A DNA stretch of 20,648 nt from JAHJEM01 sp043805315 (GCA_043805315.1 JAZDID010000047.1:1-20648); one strand, 5' to 3'; counted from the stretch's first letter, positions 6,928 through 14,724 are shown. The notes: generated by a model from the sequence alone, not told the origin. Made by a program: numbers and translations.

Positions 6928-8337
6928 TTAGCCGACACGGTTTTCCATCTCCATCTCGATAAGCTTGTTGAGCTCGACTGCGTATTCCAAAGGAAGCTCC
7001 TTGACAATAGGCTCGATAAAGCCTGAGACAATCATCTCCATGGCCTGTTGCTGGCTCAATCCCCTGCTCATGAGATAAAAGAGCTGTTCCTGGCTGATCT
7101 TTCCAACCGTGGCCTCATGGCTGATTGTCGCGTCCTTTTCCTGGACATCAATATACGGGATGGTGTCTGTCTTTGAATAAGGGCCGATGAGCAGGGCATC
7201 GCATCTGACATTGGATGTGCAGTTCTTCGCTCCCTTGCTGATCTTGAGCAGCCCTCTATAGACAGTGATGCCGCCATCCTTGCTGATGCTCTTTGAGATG
7301 ATTGTGGAAGAGGTGTCAGAGGCAAGGTGAATTACCTTTGCTCCAGTGTCCTGGTGCTGGCCTGGCCCTCCGAACGCGATCGCGATATGATGCGCTTGGC
7401 TGCCTCTTCCCAGCAGCATGCTCGCAGGATAGAGCATGGTGACTCCAGAGCCAAGATTGCCGCCGATCCATTCGATAATCCCTCCTTCCTCCACATTCGC
7501 CTTCTTCGTGTTCAGGTTGTAGGTGTTCCTGCTCCAGTTCTCCACGCTGCTGTAGCGGACCCGGGCATGCTTCTTGACAAAGATCTCGACGCAGCCGGCA
7601 TGCAGGGAGTTCTCGACATAGCGGGGGGCTGAGCAGCCCTCGATATACTGCAATTCAGCACCTTCATCGGCGATGATGAGCGTGTGCTCGAACTGGCCTC
7701 CTTTCCTGGCATTCATGCGGAAGTATGCCTGCAACGGCGTCTTGACCTTGACTCCTTTGGGCACATAGATGAATGTCCCTCCAGACCAGACCGCTGCATG
7801 CAATGCGATGAACTTGTGATAGGTGATTGGAATGCAGCAGGTCATGAAATATTCTTTCACGAGCTCAGGATATTTGTGCAGCGCGACATCCATGTCTTCA
7901 AATATCACCCCTTTCTCCTCCCATTCTCTCTTGAGCTTATGATAGACGACTTGGGACTCATACTGCGCTCCTGTGCCGCCGAGAACTCTGCGCTCTGCCT
8001 CAGGAATGCCCAGCCGCTCAAACGTCCTCTTGATGTCTGGGGGAAGCTCATTCCAGTCCTGGCTATTGTGCTTTGCATCAGGCTTCAGATAATACGTTAT
8101 CCTGGCCAGATCGAGCTTTGCCAGGCTCGGGCCCCAGCTCGGCAGGGATTTTTCCTTAAAGATCCTGAAGCTGTCCAAGCGCTTCTTGAGCATCCATGCT
8201 GGCTCATGCTTTTCTTTTGATATGAAGCGGACAAGCTTTTCGCTCAGGCCTTCTGGCGCCTTGTAAATGAAGCGCTCCCTGTTCTTATGGTCAAAGGTCT
8301 CCCTGCTCAATCTGACAAAGGGTTCTTCAGGCTTCAT
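6928..8337 (-). CDS. sufB: SufB, core subunit of the SufBCD Fe-S scaffold
   Basis: A 469-residue protein from the ATG at 8337, the usual SufB length. It is the main site of cluster assembly. Recognisable blocks are GTGAQYESQVVYHKLK (121-136), YFMTCCIPITYHKFIALH, SVENWSRNTYNLNTKKA, RCDALLIGPYSKTDTIPYIDV with Cys379 (matching the essential Cys405 of E. coli SufB), and SHEATVGKI with His407-Glu408. The frame extends eight codons upstream to 8361, but that ATG lies inside the TATA box (8361-8370). The 8337 ATG is about 28 nt from the TATA centre, so the transcript is probably leaderless. It is the first gene of the sufBDSUC operon and is divergent from nrdJ. Confidence 0.96.
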   Translation of the reverse strand: MKPEEPFVRLSRETFDHKNRERFIYKAPEGLSEKLVRFISKEKHEPAWMLKKRLDSFRIFKEKSLPSWGPSLAKLDLARITYYLKPDAKHNSQDWNELPPDIKRTFERLGIPEAERRVLGGTGAQYESQVVYHKLKREWEEKGVIFEDMDVALHKYPELVKEYFMTCCIPITYHKFIALHAAVWSGGTFIYVPKGVKVKTPLQAYFRMNARKGGQFEHTLIIADEGAELQYIEGCSAPRYVENSLHAGCVEIFVKKHARVRYSSVENWSRNTYNLNTKKANVEEGGIIEWIGGNLGSGVTMLYPASMLLGRGSQAHHIAIAFGGPGQHQDTGAKVIHLASDTSSTIISKSISKDGGITVYRGLLKISKGAKNCTSNVRCDALLIGPYSKTDTIPYIDVQEKDATISHEATVGKISQEQLFYLMSRGLSQQQAMEMIVSGFIEPIVKELPLEYAVELNKLIEMEMENRVG

Positions 8338-8360
8338 CGCGTGCAGTAGAGTACAACACA

Positions 8361-8370
8361 TATATATAAT
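8361..8370 (-). promoter_or_regulatory. TATA box of the suf operon (leaderless)
   Basis: Minus strand ATTATATATA, centred about 28 nt before the sufB ATG at 8337. It directly abuts a 14-nt palindrome on the upstream side. Confidence 0.6.
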
Positions 8371-8383
8371 TAACTATAGTTAA
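8370..8383. promoter_or_regulatory. Candidate operator: perfect palindrome next to the suf TATA box
   Basis: TTAACTATAGTTAA is fully self-complementary and occupies the BRE position just upstream of the suf TATA box, where a bound dimer would block TFB/TBP. An imperfect version with the same TTAA-N6-TTAA frame lies in the leader of the HTH gene (3233-3246). A palindrome of this length can arise by chance about once in a window this size, so the claim rests on position. Confidence 0.4.
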
Positions 8384-8543
8384 AGCACTTTTTGGCGAAA
8401 ATCCTGCAATTTTCAGCAAGCGCGTCATTATTTCCGTAAGAATTCCCAACATCCTTGCGCTGGAATCATCATCATCTGGTATCTATGTTTTCTCTCTATC
8501 ATTCCAGCATGTATGATTGAACACAAATTATCTGCCACCACAA

Positions 8544-8553
8544 TATTTAAAAA
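8544..8553 (+). promoter_or_regulatory. TATA box of nrdJ
   Basis: TATTTAAAAA predicts transcription near 8574, just before the two NrdR-like boxes, and a leader of about 150 nt. No other strong TATA box is seen closer to the gene, although the ATATA cores of the boxes themselves could serve. Confidence 0.5.
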
Positions 8554-8581
8554 CACGCGTTGGCTCAGGAGATGTCCAGAA

Positions 8582-8597
8582 TCACCACATATAGTGG
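8582..8597 (+). promoter_or_regulatory. NrdR-box-like site 1
   Basis: TCACCACATATAGTGG matches 12 of 16 positions of the NrdR-box consensus acaCwAtATaTwGtgt as I recall it. It lies just downstream of the predicted nrdJ transcription start. Confidence 0.5.
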
Positions 8598-8613
8598 TAT
8601 TGTCGGTTTTGCA

Positions 8614-8629
8614 ACACTATATGTAGTGG
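8614..8629 (+). promoter_or_regulatory. NrdR-box-like site 2
   Basis: ACACTATATGTAGTGG matches 14 of 16 consensus positions. It begins 32 bp after site 1, about three helical turns, the typical phasing of paired NrdR boxes. Its reverse complement shares 13 of 16 bases with site 1, including the ten-base core ACATATAGTG. Confidence 0.6.
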
Positions 8630-8725
8630 TGTTGCTGGTGCAGAGGAAGCGCGCGTGCAGGCAGCGGGCAGACGTGAGGTGATGTTCTGGACTGTGCATG
8701 CCCCTCTTTCCTATGAGATGTCATC

Positions 8726-11719
8726 ATGAGAGCAACGCTTGAGAGCAAGAAAGGCATGGCGATCCACCGCCAATACACCCAACAAGGGCGGGATCCGCTT
8801 GACCAGGTCAGCTACGAAAAAAGGCTCTCGCTCATCACTGAGCCTGATGGCAAGATCATATTTGAGATGAAGGATGTAGAGATTCCTGAGTCCTGGTCCC
8901 AGCTCGCGACAGATATCCTCGCATCAAAATATTTCAGGAAAGCAGGAGTGCCTGGAACAGGCCATGAAACAAGCGCGCGCCAGGTCGTGCATAGGATCAG
9001 CCATGCCATACGGGCTTTTGGCGAGGAGCAAGGCTATTTCGCCAGCAAGGAAGACGCCGCGTGCTTTGAGGACGAGCTCAGCCACATGCTCATCACCCAG
9101 AAAGGTGCGTTCAACAGCCCGGTCTGGTTCAATTGCGGGCTTTGGCAGGAATACGGCATCAAGGGAACAGGAGGGAATTGGCATTATGACTTCAGCCAGG
9201 ACAAAGTACTCCAGATAGAGAATTCCTATGAGCGGCCGCAATGCTCTGCCTGCTTTATCCAAGGAGTAGATGACGACCTGATGAGCATGTTCGACCTGAT
9301 GAAGAATGAAGCGCGGCTGTTCAAATACGGCTCTGGCAGCGGCACGAACTTCTCAAAAATACGGGGGAAACAGGAAAAGCTGTCAGGAGGCGGGATATCC
9401 TCAGGCCTGCTCAGCTTTCTCGAAGTGTTCGACCGCGCAGCAGGAGCCACCAAATCAGGAGGCACGACAAGAAGGGCTGCGAAGATGGTCTGCCTGGACA
9501 TGGACCATCCGGAAATAATTGATTTCATCCAATGGAAAGTGCGGGAGGAAAAAAAGGCAAAAGCCCTGATCGCTGCAGGCTATCCTGCAGACTTCAATGG
9601 AGATGCATACCATACTGTGGCAGGCCAGAACGCGAACAACTCTGTCAGGATAACAGACGAGTTCATGAACCTCGTCCTTGCAGACGGCAAGTGGAGCACG
9701 ACATTCAGGACCTCAGGAGAGCTCTGCGAGACATTTGACGCGAAATGGGTCATGCAGCAGATATGCGAAGCTGCCTGGCACTGCGCAGACCCGGGAGTCC
9801 AGTTCAACACGATCATCAACAACTGGCACACCTGCCCGAACAGCGGCAAGATCAATGCCTCCAACCCGTGCTCAGAATACATGTTCCTGGACGAGACAGC
9901 GTGCAATCTGGCATCATTGAACATCATGAAATTCCTCAACGAGGACTGCAGCTTTGACATTGAAGGGTTCAGGCACTGCTGCAGGATATTCTTCATCGCG
10001 CAAGAGATCCTGGTGGATTTTGCCTCGTATCCCACCAGGTCAACCTGCCAGAACAGCTACGAGTACAGGACTATCGGATTAGGCTATGCAAACCTGGGAA
10101 CCTATCTCATGGTGAACGGCATTCCCTATGACTCGGACAAAGCACGTGCGATTGCAGGGAGCATCACTGCTATCATGACTGCAACAGCATATCAAACGAG
10201 TTCAGCCCTCGCTGCAATCAAAGGAGCATTCGCGCACTATGAGAAAAACAAAGAGCCCATGCTCAAGGTGATGCAGATGCACCGGGATGCTGCCTATAAA
10301 ATAGATGTGAGATACTGCCCTGAAGAGCTCTTGCACGCGTGCAGGGAAGACTGGGACAAGGTCATCGAAGCAGGAGAGGCATACGGGTTCAGGAACGCCC
10401 AAGCCACTGTGCTTGCGCCAACAGGCACGATAGGGCTGCTCATGGATTGCGACACGACCGGCATCGAGCCAGAGTTCTCCCTGATCAAATGGAAAAAGCT
10501 GGCAGGAGGAGGCTATTTCAAGATCATCAATAAGAGCATGGTGAAAGCGCTCACGACCTTAGGCCATACTCCTGACGAGATAGCAGACATCCAGATCTAC
10601 ATGCTCGGCCATGGGACATTAGAAGGAGCACCCTTTGTGAATCCAGTGCAGCTGCGAGAACTCGGCTTCACTGAGCGAGAGCTCCAGGATGCGGTCTCGT
10701 ATGTCAGCCTGATCAAAAGCCTTGACGATTGGACGCCGCATATCAATCCAAAAACCCTGAAAGAGCACGGGCTTTCCCAAAGCCAGATCCAGGAAGCCCT
10801 CATCTATGTCGGCGGAGCCCAGACAATCGAAGGTGCACCCCATGTCAAGGAAGAGGATTATCCAGTGTTTGACTGCGCAAACAAGAACGGCTATGGCAAG
10901 CGGTTCATCCTTCCGATGGGGCATGTCAAGATGATGGCTGCTGTCCAGCCATTCATCTCAGGAGCCATATCAAAGACAGTGAACATTCCCAATAATTCCA
11001 CAGTGGAAGACATCGAGCAGATCTATTTCGAAGCCTGGAGAATGGGATTAAAGGCAGTGGCTTTGTACAGGGACGGGTGCAAATCTTCCCAGCCGCTCAG
11101 CACAGGCATAGGCGAGAAGAAAGAAGGGGCCATCAAGAGAGGAGAGGAAGAAGAGCTTCCGGCGAAGCGGAAGGGCATGACCATGGAAGCCCATGTCGGT
11201 GGGCATAAGCTGTTCCTCAGGACAGGAGAATATGAGGATAGCAGGCTCGGAGAGATCTTCATAGACATGAACAAAGAAGATGCAGGGTATAGAAGCGTGA
11301 TGAGCTGCTTTGCCATTGCAGTCTCATTCGGCCTGCAGTACGGCATCCCTTTGGAGAAATTCGTGAAAGCATTCACGTTCACGAACTTCCCTCCCCAGGG
11401 CGTGACTGACCATGAGCATGTCAAGATGTCCAGCTCTGTGCTTGACTTCATCTTCCGGGTTCTTGCGATCGAGTACCTGGACATGCACGACTTCGCCCAT
11501 ATCAAGCCAGAAAAAACCAAGGAAAGACAGGAATATATCACTGCCCATCTCAAGCAGAACGGCAGAAAAATCATGCTCTCAGGCGATGACGCCCTTGACA
11601 AGCACCTGAGCTCGATGATGGGTGACGCACCTGTCTGCAACGAGTGCGGGCACAAGACAGTGCGCAATGGAACGTGCTACCGGTGCCTGAATTGTGGAAA
11701 CAGCATGGGCTGCAGCTAG
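8726..11719 (+). CDS. nrdJ: Adenosylcobalamin-dependent (class II) ribonucleotide reductase
   Basis: A 997-residue enzyme that reduces ribonucleotides to deoxyribonucleotides, generating its thiyl radical with adenosylcobalamin instead of an oxygen-dependent R2 subunit. Visible blocks are FNSPVWFNCG (129-138), QCSACFIQG (172-180, with active-site Cys173), the GSGSGTNFSKIRG loop (202-214), radical Cys382 in NPCSE (380-384), Cys393 in TACNLASLN, and PTGTIG (565-570). Residues about 815-960 match the C-terminal domain common in long NrdJ. The end carries Cys 971, 974, 984, 987, 990 and 996 in a zinc-ribbon-like pattern (CNEC, CYRCLNCG) that may also pass electrons to the active site. I see no N-terminal ATP-cone, so overall activity is probably not set by dATP. 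A stop at 8714-8716 closes the frame upstream. The Shine-Dalgarno site is weak (GAGATG, 5 nt away). Confidence 0.95.
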   Translation: MRATLESKKGMAIHRQYTQQGRDPLDQVSYEKRLSLITEPDGKIIFEMKDVEIPESWSQLATDILASKYFRKAGVPGTGHETSARQVVHRISHAIRAFGEEQGYFASKEDAACFEDELSHMLITQKGAFNSPVWFNCGLWQEYGIKGTGGNWHYDFSQDKVLQIENSYERPQCSACFIQGVDDDLMSMFDLMKNEARLFKYGSGSGTNFSKIRGKQEKLSGGGISSGLLSFLEVFDRAAGATKSGGTTRRAAKMVCLDMDHPEIIDFIQWKVREEKKAKALIAAGYPADFNGDAYHTVAGQNANNSVRITDEFMNLVLADGKWSTTFRTSGELCETFDAKWVMQQICEAAWHCADPGVQFNTIINNWHTCPNSGKINASNPCSEYMFLDETACNLASLNIMKFLNEDCSFDIEGFRHCCRIFFIAQEILVDFASYPTRSTCQNSYEYRTIGLGYANLGTYLMVNGIPYDSDKARAIAGSITAIMTATAYQTSSALAAIKGAFAHYEKNKEPMLKVMQMHRDAAYKIDVRYCPEELLHACREDWDKVIEAGEAYGFRNAQATVLAPTGTIGLLMDCDTTGIEPEFSLIKWKKLAGGGYFKIINKSMVKALTTLGHTPDEIADIQIYMLGHGTLEGAPFVNPVQLRELGFTERELQDAVSYVSLIKSLDDWTPHINPKTLKEHGLSQSQIQEALIYVGGAQTIEGAPHVKEEDYPVFDCANKNGYGKRFILPMGHVKMMAAVQPFISGAISKTVNIPNNSTVEDIEQIYFEAWRMGLKAVALYRDGCKSSQPLSTGIGEKKEGAIKRGEEEELPAKRKGMTMEAHVGGHKLFLRTGEYEDSRLGEIFIDMNKEDAGYRSVMSCFAIAVSFGLQYGIPLEKFVKAFTFTNFPPQGVTDHEHVKMSSSVLDFIFRVLAIEYLDMHDFAHIKPEKTKERQEYITAHLKQNGRKIMLSGDDALDKHLSSMMGDAPVCNECGHKTVRNGTCYRCLNCGNSMGCS

Positions 11720-11728
11720 CTACTGCAG
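11710..11728. terminator. Hairpin spanning the abutting stop codons of two convergent genes
   Basis: CTGCAG at 11710-11715 and CTGCAG at 11723-11728 pair across a 7-nt loop that contains both stop codons (TAG at 11717-11719 on plus, 11720-11722 on minus). No T run follows, so a role in termination is only possible. Confidence 0.3.
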
Positions 11729-12163
11729 AGGATTGTTGATATCAGGCAAGCCTTCAATTGGCGTGAGGTCTGCAATCTCAGGAGGATTGACCGGCATATC
11801 CTCTTTCGCACACTCTGCTTTCAACGCGTTATAGCCATGCTCGGTGAGCCGGTATTCAGGCAGCTCGATCTTGCCGACGCGCTCATCTAGCTCTTCTTCC
11901 GAGAGATCACGGTCTCTCTCGACTGCATATCTCTCTTTTCTTTTCGCAGGGGCTTTCTCTTTTGCTGTCCACTCATCAAGATATTTTTCTATCTTTTCAA
12001 GAATGAGGTTCGTGTTCGCCACATATTCATCTTTCTCCTCTTCAGTCATGATCCGTACCTTCGCTTCATAGAGGTCGCGGTAGATATCAGATTCAGTGAG
12101 CCATGACTCCGGCCTCTCGTAGGCCTCTATCATGACGTGGGCAACCTCTTCAAGGGATATCAT
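11720..12163 (-). CDS. Acidic helical protein of unknown function
   Basis: A 147-residue protein from the ATG at 12163, very rich in Glu, Lys and Arg. Residues 1-65 predict helices (SLEEVAHVMIEAYERP, LTESDIYRDLYEAKVR, LILEKIEKYLDEW). Residues 66-98 are highly charged and probably disordered or coiled. YRLTEHGYNALKAE (104-117) resembles the last helix of winged-helix proteins, so a DNA- or RNA-binding role is possible but unproven. The tail is Pro-rich. A longer frame to 12265 would overlap taw1 by 71 nt and is unlikely. The gene begins 31 nt after taw1 ends, in the same direction. It has no clear Shine-Dalgarno site, and a weak TATA-like AACTATTTGAA at 12186-12196 could give a leaderless mRNA. 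I do not recognise the family. Confidence 0.7.
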   Translation of the reverse strand: MISLEEVAHVMIEAYERPESWLTESDIYRDLYEAKVRIMTEEEKDEYVANTNLILEKIEKYLDEWTAKEKAPAKRKERYAVERDRDLSEEELDERVGKIELPEYRLTEHGYNALKAECAKEDMPVNPPEIADLTPIEGLPDINNPLQ

Positions 12164-12194
12164 GAAGAGAGAAATGCGGTTGGATTCAAATAGT

Positions 12195-13376
12195 TTATTC
12201 TTTCCAGAGCTCGAGCTCGTCTGTCTGCTCGTCAACAAAAGGAACAAGGTCTTTGCCTGCGTCACTCTCTGTTCCTGTCTCCTTGGCCTGTGCCTTGATT
12301 CGCGGCATCTTCTTGTCGTTTCTCCTCATGGTTCCCTTTCCGCTTAACCCGGTTAGCGGCGTCTTCTGCAGATAATCATCTGTTGAGAATTCCTTTCCTG
12401 ACACTGCCAGGTCATGGAACTTCTCGAAGTCGATCCAGGTGTGCCAGCCGTCTGCCTTCTTGAATTTCCGCTTCGCGCACATGACGACCCGGGAAGGCAG
12501 GTGCTCAGAGACAATATCGTACTCAGGAAGATAGATCATGAGCTCCTTGGTGAACGCGACGACCTCTTCATGGTACGGCATGTTGTCAAGCGTTAAGCGC
12601 TGTCGTGATGCGCCGATGAACATGTAGGCCTTGACCTCGAGGAAATCCGGGCTGGCTCTCCTGATGAGTGCTGCGTACTGGTCAGGCAGGGTCATGTTCA
12701 CGTTCTTGATGCAGGTGAGCCTGATAGTTGTGCGCTGTTTCTTTTCTTTCACGCAATCGAGGCTCTGCAGGAAGCGTTCCCAATAGTCAGGAAATAGAGG
12801 AAGGTCGACCATCTTGAGCATCTCCTTATTCGGCGCGTCAAGGCTGATGTAAAGCTGGGTGACCGGGCTCAATGACTTGATCTGGTCAGGGTATTGCGCA
12901 TTCGTGACCATGAATGTGGAAATGTCATTCTTGTTGAAGATCTCGATGAGCTCATTGATCCGCGGATAGATGATAGGCTCGCCGGTCAGCGAGAGGGCGA
13001 CGTGCCTGACTGCCTTTGATTCGTTATACGCTGTTTTGCTGATGCTATCAAGGCCGCCGAAGCCTGTGAGAAGCTTGTGGTGCGCTTTCACGCTTTCGGT
13101 GAATATCAGATCAGGATCGTCGACAGTCCATTTCCACTCTTTTGCGACCGGCGCCTTATAGTCGCGCCAGCAGAAGATGCACCGGTTCGCGCAGCTCATT
13201 GACGTTGTCATCTGCAGGCACTGGCTGCTCCTGATGCCATAGAACTTGAGCTTATAGCAGCCTCCCTCGCCCTTGATCATCTTGCGAGTCCAGCCGCAGG
13301 TCTTGACCGCGCTGTGGCTGCCAATAACCCTGTACTGCTGCTGTTCAAGCTCTTTGCGTGCCGCGTCTGTTAACAT
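12195..13376 (-). CDS. taw1: Taw1 (TYW1), tRNA(Phe) 4-demethylwyosine synthase
   Basis: A 393-residue radical-SAM enzyme that forms the tricyclic base of wyosine at G37 of tRNA(Phe), using pyruvate as the carbon donor. The radical-SAM cluster motif is CANRCIFCW (Cys 62, 66, 69). The second 4Fe-4S cluster is held by Cys27 (TCGWT), Cys40 (GGCYKLKFYGI) and Cys53 (SSQCLQM), the archaeal Taw1 arrangement. SLTGEPIIYP (129-138) is the SAM-contact block, and VVMCAKRKFKKADGWHTWIDFEKF (298-321) is the family's C-terminal block. Archaeal Taw1 lacks the flavodoxin domain of the eukaryotic enzyme, as here. Residues about 345-393 form an extra charged tail beyond the usual end. A TATA box at 13399-13406 lies about 26 nt from the ATG, so the gene has its own leaderless promoter. 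Confidence 0.95.
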   Translation of the reverse strand: MLTDAARKELEQQQYRVIGSHSAVKTCGWTRKMIKGEGGCYKLKFYGIRSSQCLQMTTSMSCANRCIFCWRDYKAPVAKEWKWTVDDPDLIFTESVKAHHKLLTGFGGLDSISKTAYNESKAVRHVALSLTGEPIIYPRINELIEIFNKNDISTFMVTNAQYPDQIKSLSPVTQLYISLDAPNKEMLKMVDLPLFPDYWERFLQSLDCVKEKKQRTTIRLTCIKNVNMTLPDQYAALIRRASPDFLEVKAYMFIGASRQRLTLDNMPYHEEVVAFTKELMIYLPEYDIVSEHLPSRVVMCAKRKFKKADGWHTWIDFEKFHDLAVSGKEFSTDDYLQKTPLTGLSGKGTMRRNDKKMPRIKAQAKETGTESDAGKDLVPFVDEQTDELELWKE

Positions 13377-13398
13377 GATGAGGGAAATCCGAGGCAGG

Positions 13399-13406
13399 AT
13401 TAAAAA
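13399..13406 (-). promoter_or_regulatory. TATA box of taw1 (leaderless)
   Basis: Minus strand TTTTTAAT in the 45-nt gap after the methylthiotransferase stop, centred about 26 nt from the taw1 ATG. No Shine-Dalgarno site is seen. Confidence 0.55.
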
Positions 13407-13421
13407 GTTTTCGCTGGAGAA

Positions 13422-14675
13422 TTATGTCTGTAAGACTCCTCTCAGATCAAGCGCTGTCGCATTGACTATGCTGACTCTCACTTTTTTCCCTAAAAGATTT
13501 TTCCCCTTCATAAGAACTTGCTTATAATACTCATTCCTTCCGATGAGGCAGTCCCTGCCGATCTCATCGATAATGATATCTCCAGTCCAGCCCAACCATT
13601 CCCTGTTCGTGATGATCCGCTTCTGCAGGTTGACGAGCTTTGTTGAGCGCTGTTTCACTATTTTCGTGTCGAGCTTCTTCATCATCGCTGCCTTTGTTCC
13701 GGATCGTGGATAAAACTTGGAAATGTTCACCACTGGCATCTTGAGTTCTTTAAGCAGGGTGTAGGTGTCCATGAACTCCGCCTCTGTCTCTCCGGGAAAG
13801 CCGGCGATGACATCAGTGGCGAGGGTGATGTTCGGAATGACGTGCCTTGCTTTCTTGACGATCTTGATGAAGCCTTCCTTCTTGTACATTCTCTGCATCT
13901 CCTTAAGAATCCTGTTGTTTCCTGACTGGACCGGGATGTGGAGGAACTTGAACATTTTTTCATGCTGCATAATTTCTAAGAGATCATCAAGGAATCTGAG
14001 CACATGGTCAGGGTTCATCATGCCGATTCTCACCTTGAAGTCACCCTTGATCCTGACGATATGCTTGAGAAGTTGAGGAAGGTTTGTTTTCAGCTCAATG
14101 CCATATGCGCCAGTGTCCTGGGAGGTGAGCCAGACTTCCTTGATTCCTTCCTGAACTGCTGTCTCAATCTGCCTGATGATCGCGTGTTGGTCATACGAGA
14201 ACAAATTTCCACGAGCTTGCTTTGTCTTGCAGAATGAGCAGGTGCCTGTGCAGCCTGCATTGATCGGAACTATCTCGATTACAGGGTTCTTCCTGATTTT
14301 TGGAAGGTTGAGCCGTACAGACGTTTCCATTCCCAGAAGCGCGACCCTGTGTCCGCGTATTGTCTCTTTGACAGCTTCGGCAATCCTATGCACTTGCCTT
14401 GTTCCGACCAGAGAGTATGCGCCCAGCTTAGCCGGGTCAGACTGCGGAATGCAGCCAGCGACGATGACTTTCTTTTTTTCCCTTTTCCATTTCTCCAGGA
14501 GCGAAAAGGCCTTGTCCTCTGTCGGCGTCTTGACAGTGCAGGTATTCAGGATGATGAGATCTGCTTTGTTTTCATCCTCGACAATCTTGTGTCCTTCTTG
14601 TTCCAGGATGCCTGCCATTGTCTCCGAGTCTGCCTGGTTCGCAGTGCAGCCCTGGGTGTGGATGTGGATGTTCAT
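13422..14675 (-). CDS. Archaeal MiaB-like tRNA methylthiotransferase (ms2t6A37)
   Basis: A 417-residue protein that by family (archaeal/eukaryotic e-MtaB, CDKAL1-like) adds a methylthio group to t6A at tRNA position 37. The N-terminal domain holds Cys10 (HTQGCTANQADSE), Cys46 (LNTCTVK) and Cys75 (AGCIPQ) for the auxiliary 4Fe-4S cluster. The radical-SAM motif is CTGTCSFC (Cys 142, 146, 149). The block HIPVQSGNNRIL (246-257) and ATDVIAGFPGET (286-297) are typical, and a TRAM domain ends the protein (about 356-410). HTQGCTANQADSE and the CTGTCSFCKTKQARG context are archaeal rather than bacterial MiaB. The frame extends to 14720 through the promoter, but the 14675 ATG fits the family N-terminus and lies about 26 nt from a TATA box. 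It is followed by taw1, another position-37 modifier. Confidence 0.93.
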   Translation of the reverse strand: MNIHIHTQGCTANQADSETMAGILEQEGHKIVEDENKADLIILNTCTVKTPTEDKAFSLLEKWKREKKKVIVAGCIPQSDPAKLGAYSLVGTRQVHRIAEAVKETIRGHRVALLGMETSVRLNLPKIRKNPVIEIVPINAGCTGTCSFCKTKQARGNLFSYDQHAIIRQIETAVQEGIKEVWLTSQDTGAYGIELKTNLPQLLKHIVRIKGDFKVRIGMMNPDHVLRFLDDLLEIMQHEKMFKFLHIPVQSGNNRILKEMQRMYKKEGFIKIVKKARHVIPNITLATDVIAGFPGETEAEFMDTYTLLKELKMPVVNISKFYPRSGTKAAMMKKLDTKIVKQRSTKLVNLQKRIITNREWLGWTGDIIIDEIGRDCLIGRNEYYKQVLMKGKNLLGKKVRVSIVNATALDLRGVLQT

Positions 14676-14697
14676 GGGAGGAAGGAGAGCGAAATAT

Positions 14698-14705
14698 GTT
14701 ATAAA
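14698..14705 (-). promoter_or_regulatory. TATA box of the methylthiotransferase gene (leaderless)
   Basis: Minus strand TTTATAAC, centred about 26 nt from the ATG at 14675. The sequence before that ATG is pyrimidine-rich, with no Shine-Dalgarno site. Confidence 0.55.
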
Positions 14706-14711
14706 TCTTAT

Positions 14712-14724
14712 GTTTATCATAAAC
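14712..14724. promoter_or_regulatory. Small palindrome between divergent promoters
   Basis: GTTTATCATAAAC is symmetric about its central base and sits exactly between the two divergent TATA boxes. It might be an operator for both genes or merely A/T-rich chance. Confidence 0.25.

Larger units (their letters stand above)
8384..8725. other. Divergent suf/nrdJ control region
   Basis: The stretch has no gene. About 8400-8540 shows no recognisable feature. The right part holds the nrdJ TATA box (8544-8553), two NrdR-box-like sites (8582-8629) and a GC-rich leader of about 100 nt with a 15-codon upstream frame (8682-8729) whose stop overlaps the nrdJ start. Confidence 0.55.

Noticed and set aside
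6894..7031. Earlier sufD start at 7031
   Set aside because: It would overlap sufB by about 100 nt and adds a low-complexity segment foreign to SufD; a good Shine-Dalgarno site marks 6893.
8338..8361. Earlier sufB start at 8361
   Set aside because: That ATG is within the TATA box; the 8337 ATG fits both the promoter spacing and the family.
11023..11667. 214-codon open frame antisense to nrdJ
   Set aside because: A composition shadow of nrdJ; low-complexity Ser/Leu-rich product with no motif.
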